This document shows, in pieces, positions 10,451-21,849 of a stretch of DNA of 64,000 nucleotides. Both the position numbers and the translations under genes were made by a program. Each line of letters starts with the position of its first letter. Positions within the stretch are counted from its first letter, which is position 1. The stretch comes from Achatina immaculata (taxonomy: Eukaryota > Mollusca > Gastropoda > Stylommatophora > Achatinidae): assembly GCA_009760885.1 (NCBI GenBank), contig CM019716.1, forward strand, positions 2,795,501 through 2,859,500, given 5' to 3'. A model generated the notes under the pieces. The model was not told where the DNA came from and ran no database searches. It saw nothing but the letters and a program-made list of their open reading frames with translations.

Positions 10451-13299
10451 TGAATGCTACAAAGTGGTCTCCATTCATTTAACTGAATTTTGGGGGGTTT
10501 TGTTCTTACGATACGTGAAGCGCACCATAAAAATACTACGGAGTAGGCGAATCCTTGGCCGCCAAATATCGTATGAAAGCAGATACATGAAGCGGAGGGT
10601 GGTGTGGTCATTGAGATAATTACTGAAGGATAATCGCTTGAACTGGCATTGATTGGTTATTCATGTTTAGATAACCCTTGCGTGTTGTGCTGAGTCTCTG
10701 AAATTGTTCTTAGTGGATTCTCTGGCGTGTTGCTTCTGTGGTCACAGATATCACTGGCACGATAATGAGAAGACTGTTTTACCTGTCAGTCATTCACGAA
10801 AATAAGTACATGGAAAAATGTGTACCAATGATACAGCAGCTTCAGGATTCCTTTTTTTATGTCTTCGTGCAATGGAATGTACTGACAAGGTTTGTTTTGG
10901 TTCAGCTTTGTCTATAAATTGTGATTGTGAGTCGCCAGTCCATCACAGCTTGGTGTTATACACATTTATATCTTACATTATTAGGTCAGTCATTACAATA
11001 TGTACAGAATGGGAATGGCTGACTGTCAGAGTGGCCAAGAATTTTCTTAGAAGTTATGTCAAGGAAGCTTATTTTCTCTGGAAATTTTGTTTTTCTGCGA
11101 TATTCTTTTTTCACAGTTTCAAACTGCTCCACAAAAATTAAATTACATGTGTTACTGGTTGAATGCAGCTAAACAGAACTGCCATACCAGAATACTCGTT
11201 TTAATATTCCTCAAAAAAAATTATAATAGGTAAAATACCACGTCAGAAAGTAAGAATAGCTCAGCTTAGAACATCCTTTATTGAGTATTTTATTTCAAAT
11301 CTAGAACAAATATCTAAGCATGAGATGGCTCTCTTAACAAGCTGATACGATCTAATTAATCGATAAACAAGCTGATATGATCTAATTAATCGATACAAGT
11401 AAACAAACTATGAGAGTTCTTCTTCTGCTTTGAAAGATGTTACCAAGCATTATATAGTTTCCTCATTAACACGTTCTGCATTTACTGCAGTAAATAGCAC
11501 CAAATAATTATATTCTCAGTGGAGAAAATAGTCACAGAAACTTTTTATTCTATTGCGATAAGCGAGAAAAAATCAGTAATCATTATACAGAGTCGAAAGA
11601 TCACAAAGTAAGAAAAAAAAAGAATCAAAATAATCTTATATAACGGTACACATTTGAAGACCTTGTTACTAATTAACTGAAACACGAAATAAGAAAAACG
11701 CTTTCTACATTATAGAATTATTTACATACATATAATGAATATGGTTTGTGCGTCTAGATGTGAAAGTACAATAGGAAAAACACTTTCTACATCATAGAAT
11801 TATTTCCGTAAATATAATGCGTTTAGATGTGAAAGGACAATCTTCACTCAATGTGAATATCACATACTAGAAATTATATGAAACTTTTAAGAGAAAGAGA
11901 AACTCTGGCAGACAAGGCTTGGTTTAGGGACGAACTTCGGGGGGGGGGGGGGGGGGGGGAACGAAAGTGACAATAAAACACTAAAATAGCACTGACAATA
12001 ACCATACGTTTCTGGTGATCGTATTCGGTATTTGTGCCACTACTAAAGAATTCTAGAATCATTCCACAAAATTTTGAGCTACAACTGCTGCGAGTTTGAT
12101 AATCACGTGATTAAAAACGGAAGTCACGTGATTAACATTAAGATGAAGACGGAATGAAAGTATTTGTAAACAAAACATTGCCGGAATTTGACAGTAGAAA
12201 CAATGAAACAAAGTATCGATAAAGCGTTTGAAGGAAAGATCGCTGTATAACATAATTTATGCTGGTATTGCAATGATGGTAACAACAAACAATTACATCG
12301 GCGTAAACACCTCAAAGGCGGCCCCTCACAAAAATAGGTGGTACACACATTGAATAACGAAAATGAACAGAACTTGAAAGAGGTTTGTGCGTTCATGATA
12401 ACCGCTGGCGAATCATAAATAAAGGGAAATCTATCACGTACGTCCATGACTGCAGGGTCATTTCAATGAACTGGCATTCTGTTCATGGGTAACGTACTCG
12501 TGATGTCAACAAAGAGTTATTTACCGGCCTTTCCGTCTTATGGTGCCTTACACAACTGCAGCAGAATATTCTCCCTACTTCTCACTGCCTGAAGTGTCTT
12601 TGCATTGTGTCTCGGCGGTGTCTCATTCTGTCAGTTTCCGCTTCATCAGTTCTTCGCCACGTTGTCCTTGGTTAAGCACTTTTCCTATTTCCTTTACTTC
12701 CCACGAATTAGCTGTTTGAGAAGCAGTTTTAGTCTTTGTCTTTTTTTTAGGATGACAAACTCATTCCTAGCGTTTTTTGCTATATTATATAACAGTACGC
12801 ATGTTTCCATGTTTGCTCTGGTAGAGTGGCTCTCTTTTATGTGAGCCAGGAAAGTATACGACTTCCCATATGTTACGTAGCGACTGGATTCAAATATAAA
12901 ATATACTAATTATAACGAAACAAAATCATTTGATGGTAAATGAATGTGATTCCTACCATAACGATACATATCCCGTGAAATAGTGAGTATTATGTAGAGG
13001 AGAGAACGATGTAAGACATCTTTGTATAGTGATATTTAAATAAGGAATCTGAAATGAGAGAAAAGTTGTGAAAATAGCTATACGTTACTAACCACTGGAA
13101 GCTGGAACGCCGGGTCTGATCAAGAAGTTTGTTGCCTCCATGGCCTGGAATACATGAAGAAGAGAACCAGACGACACAAAACTTAAAAAATAAAATAAAA
13201 CTAGAATTTGTAAAGAGCGTAGCTCCATACAAGAGGAATAAAGAATACGATATGCAGATAAGTGACTGCTTTACCGGACTCTGCTATAGTTAGTGGATG
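10451..13299. other. Intergenic stretch with small duplications and a poly-G run
   Basis: No gene is supported. Small duplications are visible: gctgatacgatctaattaat at 11341 and again at 11371 (one mismatch), and a segment around tttctacat(t/c)atagaatt at about 11702 and 11782. A run of 21 G residues lies at 11939-11959. Confidence 0.5.
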
Positions 13300-14346
13300 T
13301 TATGAAGTCGTGGCTTTTACTCTGAGAAATATTTCATTAAAAGTCTCCCTGTACTTTGTGCTCATGTTATAGAAGAGGAAAATGTTCACGCTTGAATTGA
13401 TGGCTTCAAACAAGAAGGCGATGGACCAACAGACGTGGAAAATGTTGGAATAAGCTCCAACCACGCTGAATTCTGGTTCGAAGAATACCACCAGTTGAAA
13501 AGACACGCTTGGGACAAAACAAATAATTAAAATAACAGAAATCAAGACAACCATTATCATTGTTTTCTTGTCTCTGGTTGAAATGGCTTCAGACTGCTCG
13601 CTGTCGAAGGTTGACTTCTTGCGCCATGTTGCCTTCCGCTTGAGCTTCAAGACGAGGGCGATGGTCAGAAAAAATACCGTAAAAAAGGATGTCATTCCTA
13701 AGATGGAGAGAAGGATGAACACGAATCCAACAATGTCGTCTCTGTTGTTTCTGAAGATTAAGCCAACACGAGTTGTATTACTTTCTGGCCGAAGCTTCCA
13801 GCCAAAGTAGATGGTACAGTATTCAGGAAGCAAAGACATCAACATCACAACGAAAATAGAGATCACGATAACTTTAGTCTTTGTTGGAGTTACTATTTGT
13901 TTGACCTTCAACGGCAAGAAAATGCACAGACATCTCTCAGCTGTGATATACATTGTAAGCCAGGATGTCGTTCGAGTGAAGCAGACATGTATCAATCCGC
14001 CAGTCAGGTACTGGACTTCACTTGGCACAAACGGCCAGTCAGCCTTCTCTGCGAACGGATTCAAGCAAACTACCAACCATCCAAGCGTGACTAGACTGGT
14101 CAGGTCAGAAATAGCTATCCCAAGTAAACTAATATTGATTGTATTATTGAGACCCTGTTTACAGAAAACCACAATGTTGATCGCGTTGGTTGTTATCCCA
14201 AACACACAAACGAAGCCGATCAAAACCACGTGGTTCACGACTTCGAATATCCGGCGAGTGTCGTCACTAACGAGTGTCCAGAACGAATCACTTCCTCCAG
14301 CTTCAGTGTCCGGCTCTTTCCCCAGTACTGTTATTGTAACCTCCAT
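13300..14346 (-). CDS. Rhodopsin-class GPCR, gastropod chemosensory-receptor-like, intact
   Basis: A complete single-exon coding region of 348 codons. I place the start at ATG 14346 (MEVTITVLGKEPDTEAGG). A pyrimidine-rich tract ending in an AG at 14409-14410 suggests a 5'UTR splice acceptor, making the longer frame from 14436 unlikely. Seven hydrophobic segments are evident: TM1 with TTNAINIVVF, TM2 with ISLLGIAISDL, TM3 ending TAERC where DRY is usual, TM6 with ICFVPSVSFQL and TM7 with NSSVNIFLFY replacing NPxxY. The TM3 cysteine that normally pairs with extracellular loop 2 is absent at its expected place. These features resemble gastropod chemosensory receptors and, more distantly, peptide GPCRs. 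It would sit in the plasma membrane of sensory cells; the ligand is unknown. A paralog lies at 1-466. Confidence 0.85.
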   Translation of the reverse strand: MEVTITVLGKEPDTEAGGSDSFWTLVSDDTRRIFEVVNHVVLIGFVCVFGITTNAINIVVFCKQGLNNTINISLLGIAISDLTSLVTLGWLVVCLNPFAEKADWPFVPSEVQYLTGGLIHVCFTRTTSWLTMYITAERCLCIFLPLKVKQIVTPTKTKVIVISIFVVMLMSLLPEYCTIYFGWKLRPESNTTRVGLIFRNNRDDIVGFVFILLSILGMTSFFTVFFLTIALVLKLKRKATWRKKSTFDSEQSEAISTRDKKTMIMVVLISVILIICFVPSVSFQLVVFFEPEFSVVGAYSNIFHVCWSIAFLFEAINSSVNIFLFYNMSTKYRETFNEIFLRVKATTS

Positions 14347-14737
14347 CTTCTGCTGTTGATCTTGGATATACAGCCGAGATGTGGTGAGAGCATTTACTCG
14401 GTTCAAATCTAAATGAGGAGATAACAAAACAAACAAACAAACAAAACAGAAAAGAATTGGAAAATGGGACTTAAAGAATTTGTTTAAAAAAACAACTTTT
14501 GCTAGACATGACTTACCACTGCGAAAATTACTGAGATCTACAGTAGTTCAAACTCCATCATTAATGGAAGTTATGAGCGTAGGTACTGAAGCAATCAGTA
14601 AAAAACATTTTATTCTAGAAAAATTCAATATAGACAACAACAAGTAGTAGTAGTTAAAGAAATATTTATAAAACTGAAATAAAGATAGAAATATAAAATA
14701 AAAAATACACAGCGAGTGCTGGAGAATTTACAAAGAA

Positions 14738-15255
14738 GCAGCCGCAAGAACATCCTTGAACAGCTGGGTGTGGTTTGGCTAAGAGGCAGCCACAAGAACA
14801 TCCTTGAACAGCTGGATGTGGTTTGGCTAAGAGGCAGCCACAAGAACATCCTTGAACAGCTGGGCGTGGTTTGGCTAAGAGGCAGCCACAAGAATATCCT
14901 TGAACAGCTGGGTGTGGTTTAGCTAAGAGGCAGCCACAAGAACATCCTTGAACAGCTGAGTGTGGTTTGGCTAGGAGGCAGCCACAAGAACATCCTTGAA
15001 CAGCTGGGTGTGGTTTGGCCAGGAGGCAGCCACAAGAACATCTTTGAACAGCTGGGTGTGGTTGAGCTAGGGGCAGCTAAAAGAACATCCTTGAACAACT
15101 GGGTGTGGTTGAATTAGGAGGCAGCCACAAGAACATCCTTGAACAACTGGGTGTGGTTGAGCTAGGAGGCAGTTACAAGAACATCTTTGAACAACTGGGT
15201 GTGGTTGAATTAGGAGGCAGCCACAAGAACATCCTTGAACAACTGAGTGTAGTTG
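14738..15255. repeat. Minisatellite, 48 bp unit
   Basis: About 11 copies of a 48 bp unit containing aagaacatccttgaaca and gctgggtgtggtttggct. Copies diverge progressively to the right. It lies about 390 bp upstream of the intact receptor's start codon. Confidence 0.95.
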
Positions 15256-18200
15256 AAAATTAGTTTTTCAGCTTTATTAAGAAAAGAAAGTTTTTTTTAA
15301 TCAAAACTAAGGAACACGATGACCTAGAACAGGTAGGCCCAGTTTGGGGAAGGTGAGTGGTGGATATCAAGCCCGTACAACAATCCGGGGCCCCGAGAGT
15401 TCCTTCTATATAAAGGGAGGGCCCGGATGGCTTCAAGCTGGGGCTTGTAGTGGATTGAACACAGAACGGTTAATGAATGGGGAAAAAAAGGGAGGGCGTG
15501 TAGTTTTGCATCGCCTTCCAAAAAGCATCTTGTAGACCTTAACCTGGAGAAAGGATTAATGGAAGGTATGATCCCTGTGGTTAGACGAGATGAACAGGAC
15601 GTCTATGTGACAATGGGCTCAGGATATCTCTGGCACTCTTACCATGACACTCACTGACATAGACATCCTGGTTAGACAGCAATTTATATTCAGATTGGCT
15701 GTCAGGACAGCAGCTTTATAGTTCGAAAGATGTGCCATAGTAATGTTTGTGGAGTTTGTGAATAACTATATTCCCACATTTCTACGAGCTCAGAGGAGAG
15801 CGAATGCTGATTTCACATTCCTATGATCAGCTCTTTTCTCTTCTTACAGTTTGTATGGGACACGCTTTGTGTTTTCACGACACACTGAGAGCAAGAGTGT
15901 CTTGACCTTCTGTGGTTCGCTGGCCTTAGCATCGGCGTTAATGCATCTGTCCCCTTTAACTCGACGCAACTTGGATCGATGCACCTCCCACGTCTACGTG
16001 AATACATGATAAAATCGATGGCTTTTGGCACCCTCTGCTGGGATGCTGGGAGATAACTGCGTGAAACAAAGGCTTTCCTACTATTACAGTTAGATCGAGG
16101 TTTTATAATGAGTTAATGGAGTCTCACTACTACATTGTATTGCACTGTAATCTTTACAGTCTCACACAAAGGAAAACACCAAGGAGAATTTAGCACTGGC
16201 GACACTGAATAAGACAAAGACTACAGACTAAATCTTGTAAGAAAATTGTCTGCGTTTTTTCTGCCAGCAAATGCTGAATTCCCAATTTTGTGAGCTTTTA
16301 AGGATAAATTTTGCTATTATTTTATAAAAATAATAGCTGGTCTGAACCACAGTCAGCTAATAACTCAATCTGAATACAGCAGTCGTGTAGTGAGAGTAAT
16401 ATATGCGTTAGTTTTGCAAGCACTTTTGGCAGAATACTGAAATCAAGGGGCAATAACCTTGCTAAATACGTATTTATGTTGTATACATCAGTGGTTCCCA
16501 ACCTGTGGTCTGCAGACCATGCCTAGTCCTTGGAGCATTATCAAGTGCTCCACGGCTGCGTTATCGATCTAGTATTAAGTATTATCTTTAAATAAAAGGA
16601 GTTCAGAGTTCATGGCAATGTGATGTTACACAGAATACTGTGGTCCGCGTTTGGGACAGTGGTCCTTGGATATAAAAAAGTTTGATAAGTATCGGTTTAG
16701 ATATTATTTATTTTTATAATATCGTGTAATGTTTCTAATATCATGACATTAGAATGTTTATATATGTGTGTAAATGAGTGTTGTTTTATGTCCCCATCCT
16801 AAACATGTTCTCCATTTGTGAATTTATTTTGCTGCTACCTTGAAGTATAATTTTAGACTGGCTGTATCTTTGGCCTGTGTAGATCACATCTTGATTGCAA
16901 GCATTCCATATTTATACGTTCATTTTCAGTTGCCCACGAAGAATATTTAATTGTTATACAAAATAGACATCAACGATTGGATGATAGAACAATGGCTGGA
17001 GGGCAGAGGAAAGTCTGGAAAGAATTTGACGAGATCGTAAGACAAAAGCTTCTCACCTGCTTACAGACCAGTTACGGACAATCAAGGGTGTCTTTGACAC
17101 TTCTTGACCCTTCACTTTCAGAAGTTTCTTTCAGTTTTCCCAGATTGTTTGACTCTGAATTAAATTTAAAAGCCCTTAAAAAAATAATAGAAAATTAATT
17201 TAAAAAATAACAGATTGAAACACTTCTACAATTTATCAAGCGTGACCTGTGCGGTACTTGAAAGTACTTGAATGTACTTGTAACTCACGCAAGAGGCACT
17301 ACAATTTTATTGATGTCACAATTCCAGTGTGCACTCGTGTCCTGAATTGTCACTTTTTACGGGGAACTACATTATTAAAATTTCACAGTTTCTCATTCCT
17401 GTTAAAGAACAATACTCATTTATTTTCATACTCGGTGTTGAACTTTTCACAAAGAAGAAAACGATTGGGAGAAAACCTGTTATTTCTGTTTTTTTTTAAA
17501 TTGTAATTTATTGTAATAATATGTTATAATCTATTCAAATTCACATATTCGAGTGCGTGCAGCAGCCACTAGAGCAGTACGCTGTTATCTATTGTTCTCA
17601 AATTTTGCAACATAAGTATCAAAGATGTCCTTTTTTACACTGTAACATCATTTTACAGACGAAAAGTTGCAACGTTTCTAATTTATTTTACACTAAAGAA
17701 GGAACAATTTACAGTTATTTTGTGTCATCATCATCAATCAATTAATCCTTTCTCGTGCCATTTTTATTTCTTGACATGGGACGTCCAAAACCTGACATTA
17801 AAAAAAAAAAAATGCCTCAAATCATAAAAAAGGCCGCATCTGCTAATTTTCCCAGACTCTCTCGTGAAAGAATTTATATGCATTCTTTTTTCCTCTTCCA
17901 GTCACATTTAAAATCATTTGAAATTCGTTGAGAAACAAAGCATGTGTCTTACAAGCGATATCAGGAAAGAAACGAATTTATTGATCGCTACAGTTGAAAA
18001 ATAGTTCACCAAATACAGTTATATGATATTTATTTCAAAGTTCATGTTTAATATTTACGAAGCAGTAGGAATGTCTGCAATATATATGCTGTTTTTAACA
18101 CAGAATATTTCAAATATCAAATATATACTCATATTTCTTCCACGCTGTTACGTTGTGTTACAGTTATGCTCCTTGCGGCCCGAAACACCTGATTTTCGCT

Positions 18201-18290
18201 TGGCAGATTCTTAGGACAATGTCCCTATTCCCAATGTAGTTCCTGTTCAATCAGCCAGACAACATCCTTTTTCCTGTGGCAGCAGTGGGA
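15256..18290. other. Unassigned stretch
   Basis: No gene I can support, apart from a possible hAT-like MITE at 16489-16696. A GC-richer patch at 15330-15540 has short open frames without recognisable motifs. Confidence 0.3.
16489..16696. mobile_element. Possible hAT-type MITE
   Basis: The left end cagtggttcccaacctgtgg matches the common hAT non-autonomous terminus. The right end (aaaaagtttgataagtatcgg) is a decayed version of the expected inverted end. No 8 bp target duplication is evident, so this is tentative. Confidence 0.4.
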
Positions 18291-18296
18291 GATAGC

Positions 18297-19772
18297 GTAT
18301 AGTTTTGACTGACTGTGAAGTGGGAGATAAGAGTATAGTTTTGATTGACTGTTAAGTGGGAGATAGTTTTGACTGACTGTGAAGTGGGAGATAGAGTATA
18401 GTTTTGACTGACTGTGAAGTGGGAGATAGAGTATAGTTTTGACTGACTGTGAAGTGGGAGATAGTTTTGACTGACTGTGAAGTGGAAGATAGAGTATAGT
18501 TTTGACTGACTGTAAAGTGGGAGATATAGTTTTGACTGACTGTGAAGTGGGAGACAGAGTATAGTTTTGACTGACTGTGAAGTGGGAGATAGTTTTGACT
18601 GACTTTGAAGTGGGAGATAGAGTATAGTTTTGACTGACTGTGAAGTGGGAGATAGAGTATAGTTTTGACTGACTGTGACCTGGGAGATAGTTTTGACTGA
18701 CTGTGAAGTGGGAGATATAGTATAGTTTTGACTGACTGTGAAGTGGGAGATAGAGTATAGTTTTGACTGACTGTGACCTGGGAGATAGTTTTGACTGACT
18801 GTGAAGTGGGAGATAGAGTAGACTGACTGTGAAGTGGGAGATAGAGTATAGTTTTGACTGACTGTAAAGTGGGAGATATAGTTTTGACTGACTGTGAAGT
18901 GGGAGACAGAGTATAGTTTTGACTGACTGTGAAGTGGGAGATAGTTTTGACTGACTTTGAAGTGGGAGATAGAGTATAGTTTTGACTGACTGTGAAGTGG
19001 GAGATAGAGTATAGTTTTGACTGACTGTGACCTGGGAGATAGTTTTGACTGACTGTGAAGTGGGAGATATAGTATAGTTTTGACTGACTGTGAAGTGGGA
19101 GATAGAGTATAGTTTTGACTGACTGTGACCTGGGAGATAGTTTTGACTGACTGTGAAGTGGGAGATAGAGTAGACTGACTGTGAAGTGGGAGATAGAGTA
19201 TAGTTTTGACTGACTGTAAAGTGGGAGATATAGTTTTGACTGACTGTGAAGTGGGAGACAGAGTATAGTTTTGACTGACTGTGAAGTGGGAGATAGTTTT
19301 GACTGACTTTGAAGTGGGAGATAGAGTATAGTTTTGACTGACTGTGAAGTGGGAGATAGAGTATAGTTTTGACTGACTGTGACCTGGGAGATAGTTTTGA
19401 CTGACTGTGAAGTGGAAGATAGAGTATAGTTTTGACTGACTGTGAAGTGGGAGATAGAGTATAGTTTTGACTGACTGTGACCTGGGAGATAGTTTTGACT
19501 GACTGTGAAGTGGGAGATAGAGTAGACTGACTGTGAAGTGGGAGATAGAGTATAGTTTTGACTGACTGTAAAGTGGGAGATAGAGTATAGTTTTGACTGA
19601 CTGTGAAGTGAGAGATAGAGTATAGGTTTGACTGACTGTGAACTGGGAGATAGTTTTGACTGACTGTGAAATGGGAGATAGAGTATAGTTTTGACTGACT
19701 GTGAAGTGGAAGATAGAGTATAGTTTTGACTGTGAAGTGGAAGATAGAGTATAGTTTTGACTGACTGTGATT
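18297..19772. repeat. Minisatellite of 28/35 bp units in a 352 bp higher-order repeat
   Basis: Roughly 46 units of two main lengths, both based on gactgactgtgaagtgggag; the longer adds agtatag. Unit variants recur in a fixed order: a truncated join giving tagactgactg at 18821, 19173 and 19525, and an actgtaaagtggg variant at 18509, 18861 and 19213. Every interval is 352 bp, so blocks of about 11 units were duplicated as a whole. Flanking units are less ordered. Confidence 0.95.
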
Positions 19773-20324
19773 CGTCAACCCTGAGACAAGATGTCGGCTG
19801 GGGCTCACTGAGAAAAGTCTAATTCAGCTTGGGCATTGCGTCTTGAAGTTTAGACATGTGATTCCACACAAACAGTATAAATACTCAGCAGCAGTAATGC
19901 TATCGTATAACTCTGCTCCAAAATGATAGAATAACCAGTCAAGCCACACATATGCTAACATCACAAGTGTATAGATCAGAAGGCTAATGTTGACGGAAAC
20001 GTAACTTGGTAATTATATTACTTCAGAACTTGGTCGTAATGAACAGCATAATTGTATCATGGAGCAGGGTTTTTCTTGTTTCTTAAGAGACCAAGAAATG
20101 AGATCTTGACCGTGCCCTTGCAGCTTTCCTTAACAGTCAGACTCATGACGAAATAAGTAGTCAGTACTCAGACGTTCATAAACAACATAGATGAGGTTTG
20201 ACGTCTGGCATTTATTTTTTATCGTATCTTCTTAAGGAGTAGATCATCCTTGCACAACACAAGTACTACAAGAATTCACCTTACTTAATCCAACATATAC
20301 AATCAAATTGCCAAAACTGTTTCC
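19773..20324. other. Unassigned stretch
   Basis: No gene or repeat recognised between two minisatellites. Confidence 0.3.
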
Positions 20325-20327
20325 CTT

Positions 20328-20625
20328 GATTCTGCTAAGCGTCAGGAGAAGACGTCATTTTTTTTTCTTTTGATTCTGCTAAACGAGGAGAAGACATCTC
20401 TTTTCTTTTCTTTTGATTCTGCTAAGCGAGGAGAAGACTACTCTTTTATTTTCCCTTGATTCTACTAATCGTCAGGAAAAGACGACTCTTTTGTTTTCCC
20501 TTGACTCTGCTAAGCGAGGAGAAGACGACTCTTTTATTTTCCCTTGATTCTACTAATCGTCAGGAGAAGACGACTCTTTTATTTTCCCTTGACTCTGCTA
20601 AGCGAGGAGAAGACGTCTCTTTTCT
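20328..20625. repeat. Minisatellite, alternating 43 and 45 bp units
   Basis: Seven copies. Two unit types partly alternate: one with gactctgctaagcgagg, one with gattctactaatcgtcagg. The right half is thus an ~88 bp dimer. Confidence 0.9.
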
Positions 20626-21009
20626 AACTGATCATCTTAATCTTTGTTTAGTTTACCTCCGCCTTCCATTTTTTTTTCCTGTTCTCATGATTTTAAGATC
20701 TTTTTCTTGAGCTGACCAGTCATGTGGGTTGAACAGCTCTCTGGGGTCAAAGGTTATGACACTATAACATCATGAGTTTTTTTTTTTCAGATCATATGGT
20801 CATTTCTTGAGTTTGTGGACCCTGTCGTATATCTTTGCATTCGGTTGCTCTTTTGTCTCTATCAGTCTACAAACTGAAAACTGGTTCAACAGATCTACTT
20901 ATACGTGCTTATAACGAAGAGGTGTGGCACAGATGTCCATTAGAAGTGGTAACTACACAACCCACTCAAGCATAGATGTCCAGTGGAGGCATTTTATCCT
21001 TATCATTCT

Positions 21010-21290
21010 TACTTCGAGGAGATTAAAAAAGCAAAGTCTATATTTTTCCTTTATTTTTCATGTTTTTATCTGTTATGTTGTTTTTGTATGTGGTCCTTGA
21101 AACAGGCGTATGCCGAAATATTGGATATTCTATGCTCTTCATAGCTCTTCTTGCTTTCTGCCATTCTTGTTTCTACCCACTTTCCTCACTTTCTCTATCT
21201 TTTTTTGTGTGTAAAAACTGAACCGTACATCCCCATCTACTTTCATTACAGATCCAGGCTTACCACAGTCGTCAGATCTCTTGTCTCTCA
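21010..21290 (-). repeat. Dispersed repeat F, copy 1
   Basis: Shares tgttgtttttgtatgtggtcc, a pyrimidine-rich middle and ctgaaccgtacatcc...catctactttcatta with 50995-51240 and, rearranged, with 61925-62290. Read on the minus strand, copies encode fragments such as EVDGS-FSYTKKKD, so it may be the coding 3' end of an unidentified element. Confidence 0.6.
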
Positions 21291-21402
21291 CTTAGGTAGC
21301 AGCTAGGCAACCCACTCAGGCTCAGTGCCTGGTCAGACGTTGACTCTAAATGAGAATCCGTAAGGCGTTGCTGAAAACAAAAAACGAGCTACGCCAATTC
21401 TG

Positions 21403-21482
21403 GAATGTATAAACTAGAAAAAAGTAGGAGCAACTTTATTACTTGATAAAGCTGCTCCTACTTTTTCCTAGTTTATACATTC
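21403..21482 (-). other. Near-perfect 37 bp hairpin
   Basis: Arms 21403-21439 and 21446-21482 are inverted complements at 35 of 37 positions, with a 6 base loop (tacttg in the middle). On the plus strand both mismatches are A opposite C; on the minus-strand transcript they become U-G wobbles, so that RNA would pair throughout. It could be a small-RNA precursor, a recent inverted duplication or a mobile-element relic. No product is claimed. Confidence 0.8.
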
Positions 21483-21849
21483 TGGTATCACAGCTTTACT
21501 GCAGTGCTTCGTGTCACTAATTATTGTGTGTTACGTCAATTCTGAGACATTTTGTTGTGGAAGGAAGAAGGCCAAAGCGTGTATATGTTCTGGAGAACTT
21601 GTATGTGTGATATCAATCACATTTCCTCTCCTATACGTTGACCAGCTCACACCTGGACAGGATCTGGTATTGTATTAAGCCAGTAAGCAACACACAGAAA
21701 AACTGTGATATCCAGCTTTGTAAAGTCATATGTTTTATCTTATCTGCTTAAAGAACTGTTAACAAACTGTTAAGGAGATAATACCACCAAAAAAGAAACC
21801 TCTAAAAATAAATAGATGACAGACGACATCTTAGGACTGATGGACAAGA
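21483..21849. other. Unassigned stretch
   Basis: No gene recognised; it runs into the 5' side of the following LINE. Confidence 0.3.

Noticed and set aside
13568..14359. Plus-strand open frames over the GPCR
   Set aside because: Antisense shadows of the intact minus-strand receptor.
18225..19808. 527-codon minus-strand open frame
   Set aside because: It is the 28/35 bp minisatellite, whose units lack stops in every minus frame; the frame drifts between units, so no periodic protein is preserved.
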